NCBI RefSeq assembly: GCF_003255815.1
Contig: NC_037670.1
Location: forward strand, 71,265,624-71,329,623
DNA from: Theropithecus gelada
Taxonomy: Eukaryota > Chordata > Mammalia > Primates > Cercopithecidae
Reading direction: 5' to 3'
Length of the DNA: 64,000 nt
Below are positions 29,555 to 42,640 of this stretch, one piece after another. The notes below the pieces were generated by a model that was not told the origin of the DNA, did no database searches, and was given only the letters and a program-made list of their open reading frames with translations. Each line of letters starts with the position of its first letter. The stretch's first letter is position 1. The position numbers and the translations under genes are program-made.

Positions 29555-29942
29555 ATGCCCTTGCTTTGGCTGAGAGGATTTCTGTTGGCAAGTTGCTGGA
29601 TTATAGTGAGGAGTTCCCCCACCCCAGGATCCGAGGGGCACAGCGCGGCCCCCGACTGTCCGTCCTGTGCGCTGGCCGCCCTCCCAAAGGATGGACCCAA
29701 CTCTCAGCCAGAGATGGTGGAGGCCGTCAAGAAGCACATTTTAAACATGCTGCACTTGAAGAAGAGACCCGATGTCACCCAGCCGGTGCCCAAGGCGGCG
29801 CTTCTGAACGCGATCAGAAAGCTTCATGTGGGCAAAGTCGGGGAGAACGGGTATGTGGAGATAGAGGATGACATTGGAAGGAGAGCAGAAATGAATGAAC
29901 TTATGGAGCAGACCTCGGAGATCATCACGTTTGCCGAGTCAG
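29555..29942 (+). CDS. INHBA: INHBA coding exon 2: signal peptide and start of prodomain (residues 1-129)
   Basis: The CDS starts MPLLWLRGFLLASCWIIVRS, a classical signal peptide, so the product enters the secretory pathway. Cleavage after about residue 20 is expected. The remainder is the N-terminal part of the prodomain, including two cysteines (DCPSC) and the amphipathic EAVKKHILNMLHLKKRP helix. In TGF-beta family precursors this region wraps the ligand and aids dimer folding. The segment ends '...ITFAES' plus one base, then the donor CAG|gttggt, a phase 1 intron. This ATG is chosen because the signal peptide begins there and no in-frame AUG lies upstream in the spliced leader. Gly47 (PKDGPNSQ) stands where I recall Val in human, a prodomain difference. 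Confidence 0.95.
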
Positions 29943-32900
29943 GTTGGTGCTGGCATTGGCAGGGGGTGGGGAGGGGTGGGGGGTAGGAGGGTAAAATATA
30001 TTTCTTTGACAGTCCCAGGAGGAACTTCTTTTCCCTCCAGCTGGAAACTGCCTGGGAAGGTTATTAGTTATTAGGTGATGGTAGCGGACTAGCGGACGGA
30101 GGGCAGGCAGGGGAGGGGGAGAGGACTTTACAGAAAAGGAATTCTCGGTCGAGCTCTGCCTGGAGATGACTGGCTTACACTTGCTAAACTCAGCCGGTCA
30201 CACAGAGAGGAAGCTCGGGGCCAATGTTGAGCTGGAAGGCAGACTGTGAGGGGCTGCCTTGCCCTGCCTGTGAAACCAGATCTGAGCAGCCAGATGAAAG
30301 CCGTGGCATTTTCGGGTGCTTGGGGAGCAGAGGAGGCTTCCGGACCCCATCCAAGTTTTTATTGAGGGTAGAGGGGTGAGTGTGCCAGGATTGGAGTGGA
30401 ATGGCACAGATGAAGTCACTCTCTTAAAACAAACCTTCCCCTTTAAAAGTCCAATCTGGGGCCACATTAGAGAAGCAGGGCATATTTATGAGTGACAGTC
30501 ATTTTTACCTTTAGAAACTGTCTATAAGTGCACAGGCACCACATTCAAGACAGGGAAGAGCTACTTTGGGGGACGGTTGTCACTGAACCAGCAGTTACTT
30601 TTGGGACACTGACTTTTGCTCTCTGAAAGGAAAAAAAAAAAAAAAAGAAGAAAACAACCAGTTTTGTTCTTTCTAAAGTTACTAAGAGCTCTCTGCCAAG
30701 GAACGCAACCTTGACAAAGTACTCTCAGATACTATGCTGAACTCACTCAATCCTTAAGAGGAAGAACTTTAATAAATAGGTTCTAATCGTTGGCCCAGGA
30801 CCACACTAACCTGTTGCTGAATAGCAATACCTGTCAAAAGTATGGGCCCATGGACTTGGAGCCAGGCTATTTTTATAGTTAAGTGACACAGATCCTTTGC
30901 ATGCCTGCAAGCCCATGCACGTCAGGCACACAGATGTGTTAATACCGTGTTACTTTCATGGTAATGCCAGGCTAAAGAACTGTATCCTTTGCCAACTCCA
31001 TTTGAAAGGAATGCCATTGTTTTGTTTGGTAGAGCATATGGCCAGTAAAGTATGTGCAGGGACTCCCAGCATTTTTGTTTAAAAGTTTGCCGCAGCAGTA
31101 TAAACAATTAAGGCAACACTCAGAATTTTCAATCCTGAAAACCTGTTGACTCAGATGTTCTGTTTTCAAGAAAACCATGAAAGACCGGGGCATCCTTCTG
31201 GGGGTGCAGATAGCCTGCTGGCTGTGGCTTCCCCTTGCAGGAGAAGCACTGGTGTCCTACAAGCTTCCCAGTTTGGCTCTCTCACCAGAAGCCTCTTTCA
31301 CTTGGGGAAGGTCCTACTTTCTTTCCCTAAAGCCCTTTCTTAACCCAGCCCCAAAAGCCATGATCATTAGGACTTTATCTTCTGAAGCTTTTTGAGGAAG
31401 AAAGCTAGGTTAGAACTTTTCAAGTTGACACCCATTTTTTCTCAACTTTTCAAGGTGGGAAAAGATAAAAAAGAAAATATTTATGATATTTGGCTGCGCG
31501 TGTGAAACAGATTTCAGTGGTCTAGAGGGTTGCGTCGTGTCTTTATATACCAACCTCCACACATGATGGATTCAATGACAGCTCCTATCCAGTTGCCTTT
31601 AACTATGTCATACGGCTAAGTATGCCTATGCCTTTGACCAGTTTTAACCGCACGACTGTTAGTAGCAATATGCCCCTCTTTCTGACTTACTGGACTTGTA
31701 TAGCACATCACTCTCTTAGCATTTAGAGATTTGGCAGTGAAAAAATTTGACCATTTACATTCTTGCTTATGTGTGGTCTTCCTTTCAGTGCCAATCTTCT
31801 CTCAGTTGTATGAGATTTTGTCATTTTTTACTTCTCGGTTAGGTGTTTAGTTTGAAAGAAAATAAGCGACTTTTTAAAAAGCGATTCATTGGACGTTCAC
31901 GTTGAGTCAAGTTTAAGATTTGTAATGGGAAACTCCTGGTTGACTTTACAACTTGACTTTGAATTCTTAGAAAACGTTTGTTACAATTGCTTATTTTTCT
32001 CTGAGGAATTTCACACATCAACTTCAAGTTGATTTAATATAATTTCACATATTTAATAATTGCTATATGGACAGTCTACTCTTCAAGCAGAAAACCACGT
32101 GAGCATTTTGCTGCTGATTTTGCTAATCAAGGAAAAGATATTTATCATCTGAATGATTGTAGCAAATATATGAACATGAATAGCAAAGACATATGTCTTG
32201 CTGCCTTTGGAATAATTCAACTTTAATGACATTCCAACTATGTGGAATGTCAAGAGTTTTTGGAGAATAGAAAAAGCCATGTATTTTTCTTTCCCTTATA
32301 ACCATTTTGTGCAGCATAGAATCCAGACATTGTCACCCATGAGCATGCCACAAATGCAGACCCATCGCGGCCCCTTTCAACCTTAAGATTCTTCAATTTG
32401 AGGCTACGTTTACTTTTTGCCTTTTCTCTCCTTGATTGTTGGATAAAGCCAAGGCATGGCTACAGAAGTAGAGAGCCTGCAAAAGCTGAAGTGCCTGGGA
32501 CTCTTTTAACTGAGTTTGTCCCATCCTGCTTAGGTAGAAAGTGCCCGATTTCTGTAAAGCTGATGCGAGTTGTTATTGACTAAACAGCAGGGAATCACTC
32601 TAAGGCTCTCTGAAATGTGTCCCAACCAACAAAAATGATTTTATTTTTATGTATGTCACATCACCCAAGATTTCTCACCAAGGTTAGTGTGTTCTGTGCA
32701 TGGCTGGCACAAAACCCCCAATGTTTACCTTAAGGCCTACAGAGTTCCTCACAAGGAAAGACAGAAGGGATGGGTAAAACCAAGCTATCGCTATAAATGT
32801 CAATGAAGCTAAATTCAGTGGCCTTTTTGGCTGATACAGCTTATTTTTACTTTATTTTGACTCATGACAGTAGCTGGTCAATCAATGCATAGTAATAATG

Positions 32901-33302
32901 TACCTCTGAGTCTCCATATGCTTTCAAACCTGGATATAGGTTCTGGTAATTAGCTTAGCAATTGATAGCACCTGTTGTAGAAAGAACAGGAAAAGAAAGA
33001 CAAACGAAACACCAAGAAATGGATGTGCTCACGTAGCCTAGGTGTTGTTGAGTGCAACACCTTAGTCTACCCCTTGGAGGATACTATGTGTGGAAGATTT
33101 GAGTTCGAAGTTTACACCGCCCAGACAGGGATCCAAGAAGCCTTGCTTGGATGACCATTTTCCCCACCCCAAGAAAGCCATCTCAAAATGGAGCTGACTC
33201 CCACCATTCCATGCCCATCGTCCGAACTTTTCTGTGAATCACCCATCCCTTAGGGACGCCTTTAGGGGTTACACGTTCTCTTCTGTGAATAATGGGGAAG
33301 AG

Positions 33303-33322
33303 TGGCCACAAGAGGGCGCGTT
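33303..33322 (+). promoter_or_regulatory. CTCF-like motif in intron 2
   Basis: TGGCCACAAGAGGGCGCG closely fits the CTCF consensus CCASYAGRKGGCRS. It lies in non-repetitive DNA. Occupancy is unknown. Confidence 0.5.
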
Positions 33323-36300
33323 CCAAAGACTTTTGCTCCTTGTCAGTTTATCCAGGGAAAGGCAGTTGCGCCTACTGGAAGCACCCCGTCTGTAGCGCCC
33401 AGTAATCTTGGTGATTATCAGTTACCTCCTGCTCCCTCTCATCCTGCAGAAAAAGTTAGGAATTTATGAGATGGGAGAAGCATGACTACCTGTAATACAT
33501 TAAATGAGACAGAAGGAAAGGAAATGGAAATTCTAGTGATACATGTGAACATTCCGGAGCTCTATGGAAGGCAGACGAGTGATAAATTTCAGAAGCAAAC
33601 AAAGCAGAGCAGGGAGAAATGTGACCATGAATCATCAGCGATACTGATTTGCTCACAAGTCTCTCCCTAATACGGTCTCCCGGATCGTAACAAAAACATC
33701 TTCCGTCTCCCCTGATTTTGTTGCCTAGTTTTCCTGCCTTATCAACAGTTTCCACCAGCGACAAATGACAAGTGACTTCAAACAGGGAGGAAAAAGGTTC
33801 TTTCTTTAATGCCTTGTGGGAACATGGTGTTCAGCTTCAGAGGATGCGTTTGTTTCCGAACTGAGGGTGTGGAGAGAAATGGTGGGGAAAGATGGGGAAA
33901 GAGATTAATAGTGGTCTGTGGCCTGTGCAGTGGATGGACTGGGCTGGGGGTGGCAGAGATGCCAGGGTGGAAAGTCTGTTGTAATATTTAAAGAACTGCA
34001 GTAATACCTTCCCAGGCACTTTTCTTGAAAACACATATTTGTCTTGGCCCCTCTTCTGCTAAAAAATACTTGCACATGATCTCCTAGCTGTAGTTCAGAA
34101 TTCTTCGTACTCGACTGGTTCCTAGGTCCAAAATCAAAAGTGCCAAAGTTCTCAGGAACTTTGGAAGAAGTCTCTGAAATTTTGTGGGTTGAACCTTAAG
34201 AATTTTTGCTACTTGTAGGAATCTAAAACCCCTTTCTCCTGAAATATTTAACCTTTTTCATCACCATTTTAATGGAAGAGGCATGGATGATGGATGTTTG
34301 TGGCTGGGCATTTATAAATCAATAACGGACCCTAAGGAGGGACATTAAAGCTAAAAAATTAATCAAGATAATTTATGGCCAAACCTATAGTTCTACTGCA
34401 GGAAAGATCCTCTACTGTAGGTCAAAGGAGGAATAACCTTAAGACCTCACTTGCTGCTTTCTGCGGAAACCCCTGGAAGCAGTCCAAATGCAAAGTCAGA
34501 GCTTCAGAGAACGCACCCTGTAAATGGTAGTTGTGTATACCCTTACTGTTGACTATACCATATCTAGGCACAGTGAAATCTTGATGAAGAATGGAAAATT
34601 AAAGGAACAGACGCTTTTTACAGGGAGGCTTCCCCCAACCCCCACCCCATGGTAAGTTTAAATATGTTCTGTAAACAACGAGGCTTTCCACATTCACGTT
34701 AGAGACATAATTATTGCCCATATGTAAAAGAGCAACATATTTCAGGCAGGACCCTGGTGAGGAAAACAAAACCAAATCGAAACACTGCATGTGTGTGTTG
34801 CTTATTTAACTGAAAATGTTCATACACCCACAAATCTGAGATGCTGGACTTTTGGATGAGTCCATCATTTTGCATCTTAGTGTAGGGGGAGGGAACAACA
34901 AGGGGCTTAGCTGCTTAACCCTTGGCATGCCTTCATGATTGACTTATTCAAAACATTTTGAAAGCAAAGGAAAATGTGCTGCAAACACCCTTCCAGGTAT
35001 CTTTCCTTCCAGCTTACACAGTCTCTCCTCTGTCCAATCCTTCCCACCCGGCAGCATTTCAGAGGTATTCCCTGTGAGGTACAAATTTTCTCTTTGCCTA
35101 TTTTTCTGCACCTCTTTTTCTCTCTCTTTGGTATGTGTCCACCGAGCTCATAGAGGTTTAAGTGATGAAATATTATCACCCACATGGGTTTGCGTGGGAC
35201 TTTCTTAGTGAATTACTCAGGCAGAGCAGGCTGTGATACAGCCTTGCTCACAAGCCTCGGGAGGGAAAAAATAGCACAGAGGATGAAAAGAATATTATCA
35301 GAGAGTAGGTAATGAAAGGTTAGCAAAGCGACCAGCTATATCTGGCTAGCTAGGTAATAGTGCAGGAACCTAGGTCGCACCTGTACAAACTAATGCAGAA
35401 CCTGCTCACGGCGCATTATGGGAAGGCTTTCATTTCAAGATTTTACAGCATGAGATATTTAAGTGAAAACTAAAACTGATTAGAAATTGATCCTGAACAT
35501 CCCAGCCTTAGTCAACCTTCCCTTTTCCAAATTGTTATGCAAGGAGATTGGAGGATTGGGGCATCTTGAAAGTGTCACTGCAGTATAGCCATCTCTCTCA
35601 GGTAATATAAAGATAAAGGGAATATAATAAATTGACCTGTTATTTATTATATTTTTCATACCTAGGACATTCCGAGGCTGTAATATATTTCTGAAGCCTG
35701 CAGCCCTGATAAACATCAATCCCACGTCAGTTTCCAGCAGTCTCATCTCCCCACCCCCTTCTGCAATGAAAGCTAATGTAAAAGAAAGAAATATGCACTG
35801 CTTAATAAGTCAGAATACAATAGAACTTGTAAAATGTACCTGCATATAAGGTAGACATTAGGAAGACTTGAATCTCTCTCTTCCCCCTGTTCTCCTGAGC
35901 ATTATGGCAACAGCATTTTCATGAAATTAGATCTGTTTTATTTTTTTTCCTGATAAAATATCATGCAATATACAAATAGCAGTTCCAGAAATGGACACCA
36001 GGAGAAGGAGGCGACAGGCATGTCAATTAGTAGGGGGAAAATCCAAATGTCAGAAATATGGGGGAGAGAGAAAGCACGCAGGCAGTGGATGCAAATACAG
36101 GGAACAGAGTCTTTCAATTCAGATAATTAAACGGATGCATAAATCAGCGCCCGTGCCTCTCCATAATACGCAGGCGATGCCATGCAGTTAATTATCAGCC
36201 AAGACCAGCATGAAAGTCATTTTATGATGACTCTCTGATCCTAATATAACAGCACCTGACAGATTGAGCCCCCTCTAATGAGTACTCTCTTTGTACAATC

Positions 36301-38199
36301 CTCTCTCAGGAACACTAAATCATTTGCTTCCAAGTACAGCTGCCTGTGAAGAAGGGGTGGGGCTAGATCATGCATCAGAAACCTGCTCTTGTGAAATGAG
36401 GGGCTGTCCTGTAGGCTGTGTGACTAGAAGCCAGCAGCCTCAGCCTCTCTAACCCTACAAAAGCAATTTGCACGCGGCTGTCCCTAATTCTAGTCAGCCA
36501 ACTAACCCTCCCTCGGCACCCCCACCCAAACATCTGGATGTTATTCATGGAAAGTCCGGTTCATGCGGGTCAGCACTGCTGTCCATCGGCCTTCACCCTG
36601 ACCCCTTCTGGCAGGTGTGGATGAGAGCAGAGTAGATCCTATGGGGATGAGTTACCCAAAACCCAGTGAGCCTCCCTATGTGGGGCACTAGTCAGATGCT
36701 CCAGTTTCACGCTCTTTCCTGGAAAAACAAAACCCAACCTTGTGCCCTCTGGGTTCTCTAATTTAGCAGCTACTATCTCTCTGTTTTTGGAGTGACACCC
36801 TGTGCAGTTTAGGATTTCAGAAGCTGTCCCGCATAGAAGCAGAAGGGAAAACAGCAGGTAGCTTGTTAACATTCTCCATGGGGCAAGGCAGATGTGCCCA
36901 TGCTGGAGGTAACCTGCACACCCTCCAGGCCAGTTATCCGAGGCTTGGGAGGTTTCTCTCGGTCTTCTCCTAAGGCCTTGGCAGGACGCTGCCACCCTAA
37001 AATCAACTGCTGATTGCCTTTTAAGATGTAAATGATTAAGCTCTGCTTCTGGGAATCTTCTTCTCTTTACTTTGTTAAGAAACAAACAACAACAACAAAC
37101 CCCCACCAATTCTTAGCAAAGGGGAATATAGAATTCAGATTTCGAAAAAATAAGTCATCATGCTTCCTAAAATAAGACAGCTTCTCCCTCTAACTGCTCT
37201 CTGCTCTGGTATTCTATCTAATCATAAACCCAGCTTTATTATTCATTTCAACTCCTGCCAAAGACATGAGGTCGGAGTCAGAGGAACTCCCCTTACCACC
37301 ACCACCACCATCATCATGGCCAGCATCCTCGTAAGTTTATAGAAAGATGCCAGAGAACCTTTCATATCCATCTGCAGCCCTGCTTGGCCCTTGCCTCAGT
37401 GAATTTACCACTATCATAATCACAGTGTGCAGAGTGTGTTAAATTAAGAACAGAATCTACAGTACGCAATGCACAGAAAAGCCTGCCTTCTGCTGCAGAG
37501 AACTTGAAACTGTGCCTAAAATTTATAGTACCGTAAACATCTCAGGGCCTCGAGTGATAAGTATGGCTGGATTTCCGTTAACTATAGAAATTCAGGCAGG
37601 GAGATCCTCCCAGGGAGTTGTGAGTTCTAAGATGAACTTCTTGGAGATTGTTCACAGATTTGTGCATGCGATACGTGTACAGCGGACAGTTATAAGGAGG
37701 TCCATGGTCAGGGAAAAGAGGGTATGTTTCCATATGCCACAAAGGGGGAAAAAAGGAAGTGAGGGAACATATTTGATTAATCAAAAAATTTTAGTTTGGA
37801 TACCTGCTTTCATAGTAATTGTTGCTGCGTCATTAAACATACAGGTGCTTACGAAAAGAGAAGGAAATAGGTGACTTTCTAATTTTAGAGGTAGGCTAGA
37901 ACTGAGTGGTTGCTAAATTCAACTGCCCTGACAATGTGGGGATTTCCTGTCCATTAGCAGCGATTGCTATTTGACATATGTTTCTGGTGCCCATTAGGCT
38001 GCACTCTAATGGGTCAGAGGCAAACATTGGGGATTCAGAGGTACAAGGTGGCTCTCTTAATTTAATAGAACTCAATGCTAAGGACGCCTCCATTTGTTAA
38101 TAAGTAATCAAGTCATTGCCTACTTTCTGCTGAACATTAGACTATGATAGTGACCTTAGACCCTGGGCATTCTAAACCAGGCTGGCAGGAGGGTGGCGG

Positions 38200-38640
38200 T
38201 GGAAGTGATGTGAAGGAAGCCTCCTAGAGGAAGTGTTGTCCAAACAATCTGAAAATTGAAACATTATTAAAGGCAGCACTAAGGGTGATGTGTTGGAGTT
38301 GGGGCAGGAGCACTTGAGGCAGAAGGAACAGCAGGTGTCACTGCCTGCGGGTGAGACAGGGGGTGGAATTCTCAAGGCCTTACACCCCAGAGACCAGGAC
38401 TGGGCAAGAGCTGGCATTCAAGGAAGGAACAGCATGTACAGAGCCCAAAGTCCCAGGCACTTTCTGTTGGATATTGAGAGCAATAGGAATTCAGTAAAGG
38501 ACTTTCAAGAAGTGATGTGATCAGATCCACCTGTGAGAAAGATGCCTTTGGCTGCTTCATGGAGAAATGACTGGAGAGGAGGCCTGCCTTAGTGTTGCAG
38601 AGGCAAAGTAAAGAACATGCTGCTGCAGTGACCCAGCAAA
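38200..38640 (+). repeat. L2 LINE 3' relic
   Basis: 'gcagaaggaacagcaggtgt', 'gtacagagcccaaagtccc' and 'aagaagtgatgtgatcagat' match L2 3' end landmarks in order. Confidence 0.65.
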
Positions 38641-38779
38641 GAGGTGATGGGGGAGGAATCAGGCTGTGACAGGGGAAGAGGAAGCTGACTCAGTGTGTCC
38701 CAACTGCACAGACCTACATAGTGAGGCGAGGCCAGGGGCTGCATTTTTGTCTGAGAATAATATTTCCTTAGCTCTCTAG

Positions 38780-38930
38780 AGCTTACAGTGTCTTTTCGTT
38801 TATGTTATCTCAGTTCATCTTCCTAAACCTGTGAGATAACAGGTCACATGTCCTTATGTCATTCCTATTTTATAGAAGATGAAACTGAGGTTAAGCAATT
38901 AGTCAACAGACACAGAATCACAGGCCCTCT
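38780..38930 (+). repeat. MIR relic
   Basis: 'attttatagaagatgaaact' then 'gaggttaagcaattagtcaa', the MIR 3' half. Confidence 0.65.
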
Positions 38931-38941
38931 TCATTCTAAAG

Positions 38942-39258
38942 CAAGGGTCCAAAACCTTTTTTCTATAAAGGGCCAGAGAGAAAATGATTTACGCTTTGTG
39001 AGCCAGAGAGTCTGTTGTAGCTACTCAGCTCTGGGTTATTCTAGTGCAAAAACAGCTGTAGGCAGCATGTACAGAAATGAGCATAACCATGCTCCAACAA
39101 AACTTTATTTACAGGCACTAACGTTTAAATTTCAGACAATTTTCACATGTCACAAAATACCACTTTTCTTTAACCACTTACAAGTATAAAAACCATTCTT
39201 AGTTTGCAGGCAGTACAGAAAGAGTTTCGGCCCATGGGCCGTCATTCACTGACCCCTG
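38942..39258 (+). mobile_element. hAT-type non-autonomous DNA transposon relic
   Basis: 'caagggtccaaaacc' at the left and 'ctgacccctg' at the right are imperfect terminal inverted repeats. The interior contains 'aaagggccagagagaaaa' and 'aacaaaactttatttacagg', known from an abundant mammalian hAT-Charlie group. The flanks 'ttctaaag' and 'ttcgagag' are a plausible decayed 8 bp duplication. It ends 112 bases before exon 3. Confidence 0.7.
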
Positions 39259-39306
39259 TTCGAGAGGATCTATCACAGAAGACTCTTGCTTGCCTGAAAT
39301 TTGTGA

Positions 39307-40263
<957 letters not shown>

Positions 40264-40364
40264 AGTTGCCCAGTCCAGGGGGAAAGGGAGCAAGAGTTGT
40301 CCAGAGAAGACAGTGGCAAAATGAAGAAATTTTTAAGGTTTCTGAGTTAACCAGATAAATATAA

Positions 40365-40370
40365 ATTAAA
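40365..40370 (+). terminator. INHBA: candidate proximal poly(A) signal ATTAAA
   Basis: A variant ATTAAA about 100 nt after the stop codon, followed by an A-rich tract. It could produce the short mRNA of about 1.7 kb. The A-rich tract can also cause false oligo-dT priming, so evidence from cDNA ends needs care. Confidence 0.35.
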
Positions 40371-40765
40371 AAAACAAAAAAACAAAAAAAACAAAAGTAA
40401 ATTAAAAACAAAACCTGATGAAACAGATGAAGGAAGATGTGGAAAAAAATCCTTAGCCAGGGCTCAGAGATGAAGCAGTGAAAGAGACAGGAATTGAGAG
40501 GCAAAGGGAGAATGGAGTACCCTTTATTTCTTCTGAAATCACACTGATGACATCAGTTGTTTAAATGGGGTATTGTCCTTTCCCCCCTTGTGGTTCCCTT
40601 GTGAGCCTTGAGTCAACTAATCTAGTCTGCAGTAGTGCGGACTAGAGCAACCCAAATAGCATCTAGAAAGCCATGAGTTTGAAAGGGCCCATCACAGGCA
40701 CTTTCCTACCCAATTACCCAGGTCATAAGGTATGTCTGTGTGACACTTATCTCTGTGTATATCAG

Positions 40766-40766
<1 letters not shown>

Positions 40767-40806
<40 letters not shown>
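40767..40806. repeat. (CA)n microsatellite in the INHBA 3' UTR
   Basis: About 20 CA units about 500 nt after the stop codon, transcribed in all but the shortest predicted mRNA. Confidence 0.95.
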
Positions 40807-40810
<4 letters not shown>

Positions 40811-42457
40811 GCATTCCCACACATTACATATATACACATACTGGTAAAAGAACAATCGTGTGCAGGTGGTCACACTTCCTTTTTCTGTACCACTTTTGCA
40901 ACAAAACAAAACAAAACAAACAACATTAAAAAATTGAGAACAAGTATGGAAAGAATGAAAGATCAAGGAAAAAAGAATACCAAGTTACATTTCGTTAAGG
41001 TGCTTATGATCTTAGAACTATGCAACCTAATAGGTTTGAAACTGTTTACCTGAGAGAGAACAAAAAGAGAGACTTTTTTGTATTGGAAGTAATCTGATTA
41101 ATTTTTATTTTCTTCAAGGAGAGATACTTGAAAGGAATATGTTTGTCCATCTGTTGGATCCAAACATTTCTATATTTTGTAAATGTTGTTGTTGTTTTTT
41201 TTTAATCGTTTACTATTTGCACTACAATGGTGTTTGACCTGTCTAATCCTTATTTAACAAGTATTTTCTTTGAGTGGGGGTGGGGGTGGGGTTTAAGAGC
41301 TGCACTTAATGTGAGCTATAAAAGAACTGCTACAGCACACAAAATAGCTATTTTTATTATTATAATTATAATTATTATTATTATTTTGTACCTTAAAAAA
41401 TAGACACATACACCAAAGACATTTGTGTGAGCCTTTAAACAGTCTGTCTGTGGTTGGTATCATTCACCATCAATGAGTCAGGGGTTGGGATTCAAGGTTG
41501 AGTAGTGTGGATTGTGTTCAGGCTTAAAAGACCCGAGAAGTTTGGTTTTTGACTCCTTTTACATCCATGAAACAGGACATTTCATACTGGATGTACAGTA
41601 GTTGTACACTGTTGGATATCAAGTTCAATCAAATTCATGGAACTACATGCTTGTATGTGTATATATACATTGCTTGTGCATATGCATATCTGTATGTATA
41701 TATACATGTATTGTACCATGTCCATACACATTTTAAGCACTTCAGGCTGTCATTTTTTAATGTTCTTAAAGCAATGAATGTTTGTGTGCAAAACACAGTA
41801 TTTTTAAGAAGGATAGGCTATAGTTTTTGCTTTTACTCTGAACTAGGTGGGCACATTTCAAAAATTCGGATGGGAAAAAGCCTGAAAATTCCAGTGAATA
41901 TTCAGCAAGGCCCTCTTTTGTTGTACAGGGATCAAATTTCCTCCTCTTTTTTGTGCCCCCTCCCACTTCTACAAGTTTTCCCCTATGGGGAAAACAGGAT
42001 GATAAAACTCTGGGCGGAAGTTTTTCCAACTTAGTGTCTACTGGAATCAATCTTAAATCAGAAGCTTTTTCAGAAAAATATAATATTTAGGTCAGAATTA
42101 GAGTTAAGTGTATTTTTAAAAAATGATTAAGGCTTGGTTGTGAGAAATATTACCTGTACCAGCTGGGAAAAATAATGTCGCCACTAACTAAAAGATAATT
42201 AATTTGGGAGAAGGTGTTAAGAGAGGGAGAGTAAGGAAGAGAACAGTTAAGAAGAGGCAGAGATGAGGGCAGTAGTAAAAAATCTCTAAATTTTTAATTT
42301 ATAGTCAGAACTCTTCATGTGTAAATTTGTATCGATTCAGATGCAGAGAGGGGGAAAAAAAAAAACAACCAACCTTTGTTTTATAAATATCAAAGTACAT
42401 GCTTAAAGCCAAGTTTTTATCTAGTTTATTCTAGTATTTAGCTTGCCTAGAATAGCT

Positions 42458-42463
42458 AATAAA
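42458..42463 (+). terminator. INHBA: candidate internal poly(A) signal
   Basis: AATAAA with 'tgtatgtgcttttg' just downstream. Use here would give an mRNA of about 3.8-4 kb, matching a known INHBA size class as I recall it. Confidence 0.45.
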
Positions 42464-42634
42464 TTATTCATGTATGTGCTTTTGAAAATACAGAGCCTTA
42501 TTTTTACAGACTTGTGTGAAGTTGGCAAATATTTTGAAAAAAGGAAAAAAGTTTCTAATAATTGGGAACAATTACATTAATTAATATTTTGTAAAATATT
42601 GAAGCTTTTAGCCCTATGTCAATTTGTAGATTAC

Positions 42635-42640
42635 AATAAA
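42635..42640 (+). terminator. INHBA: second candidate internal poly(A) signal
   Basis: AATAAA inside 'ttacaataaattaatt'. The downstream sequence is less GT-rich than at 42458. The two are alternatives for the same mRNA class. Confidence 0.35.

Noticed and set aside
29387..29986. 199-codon plus-strand open frame covering exon 2
   Set aside because: It begins at a TTG, runs through the A tract as polylysine, and continues past the donor at 29943 into intron. Only 29555-29942 is accepted as coding.
36639..37109. 156-codon minus-strand frame in intron 2
   Set aside because: It has a possible hydrophobic segment and several cysteines, but no family I recognise and no splice or promoter support. 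It is kept out as a likely chance ORF.
41549..42034. 161-codon open frame
   Set aside because: It lies inside the INHBA 3' UTR, with no recognisable domain and AT-rich chance composition.
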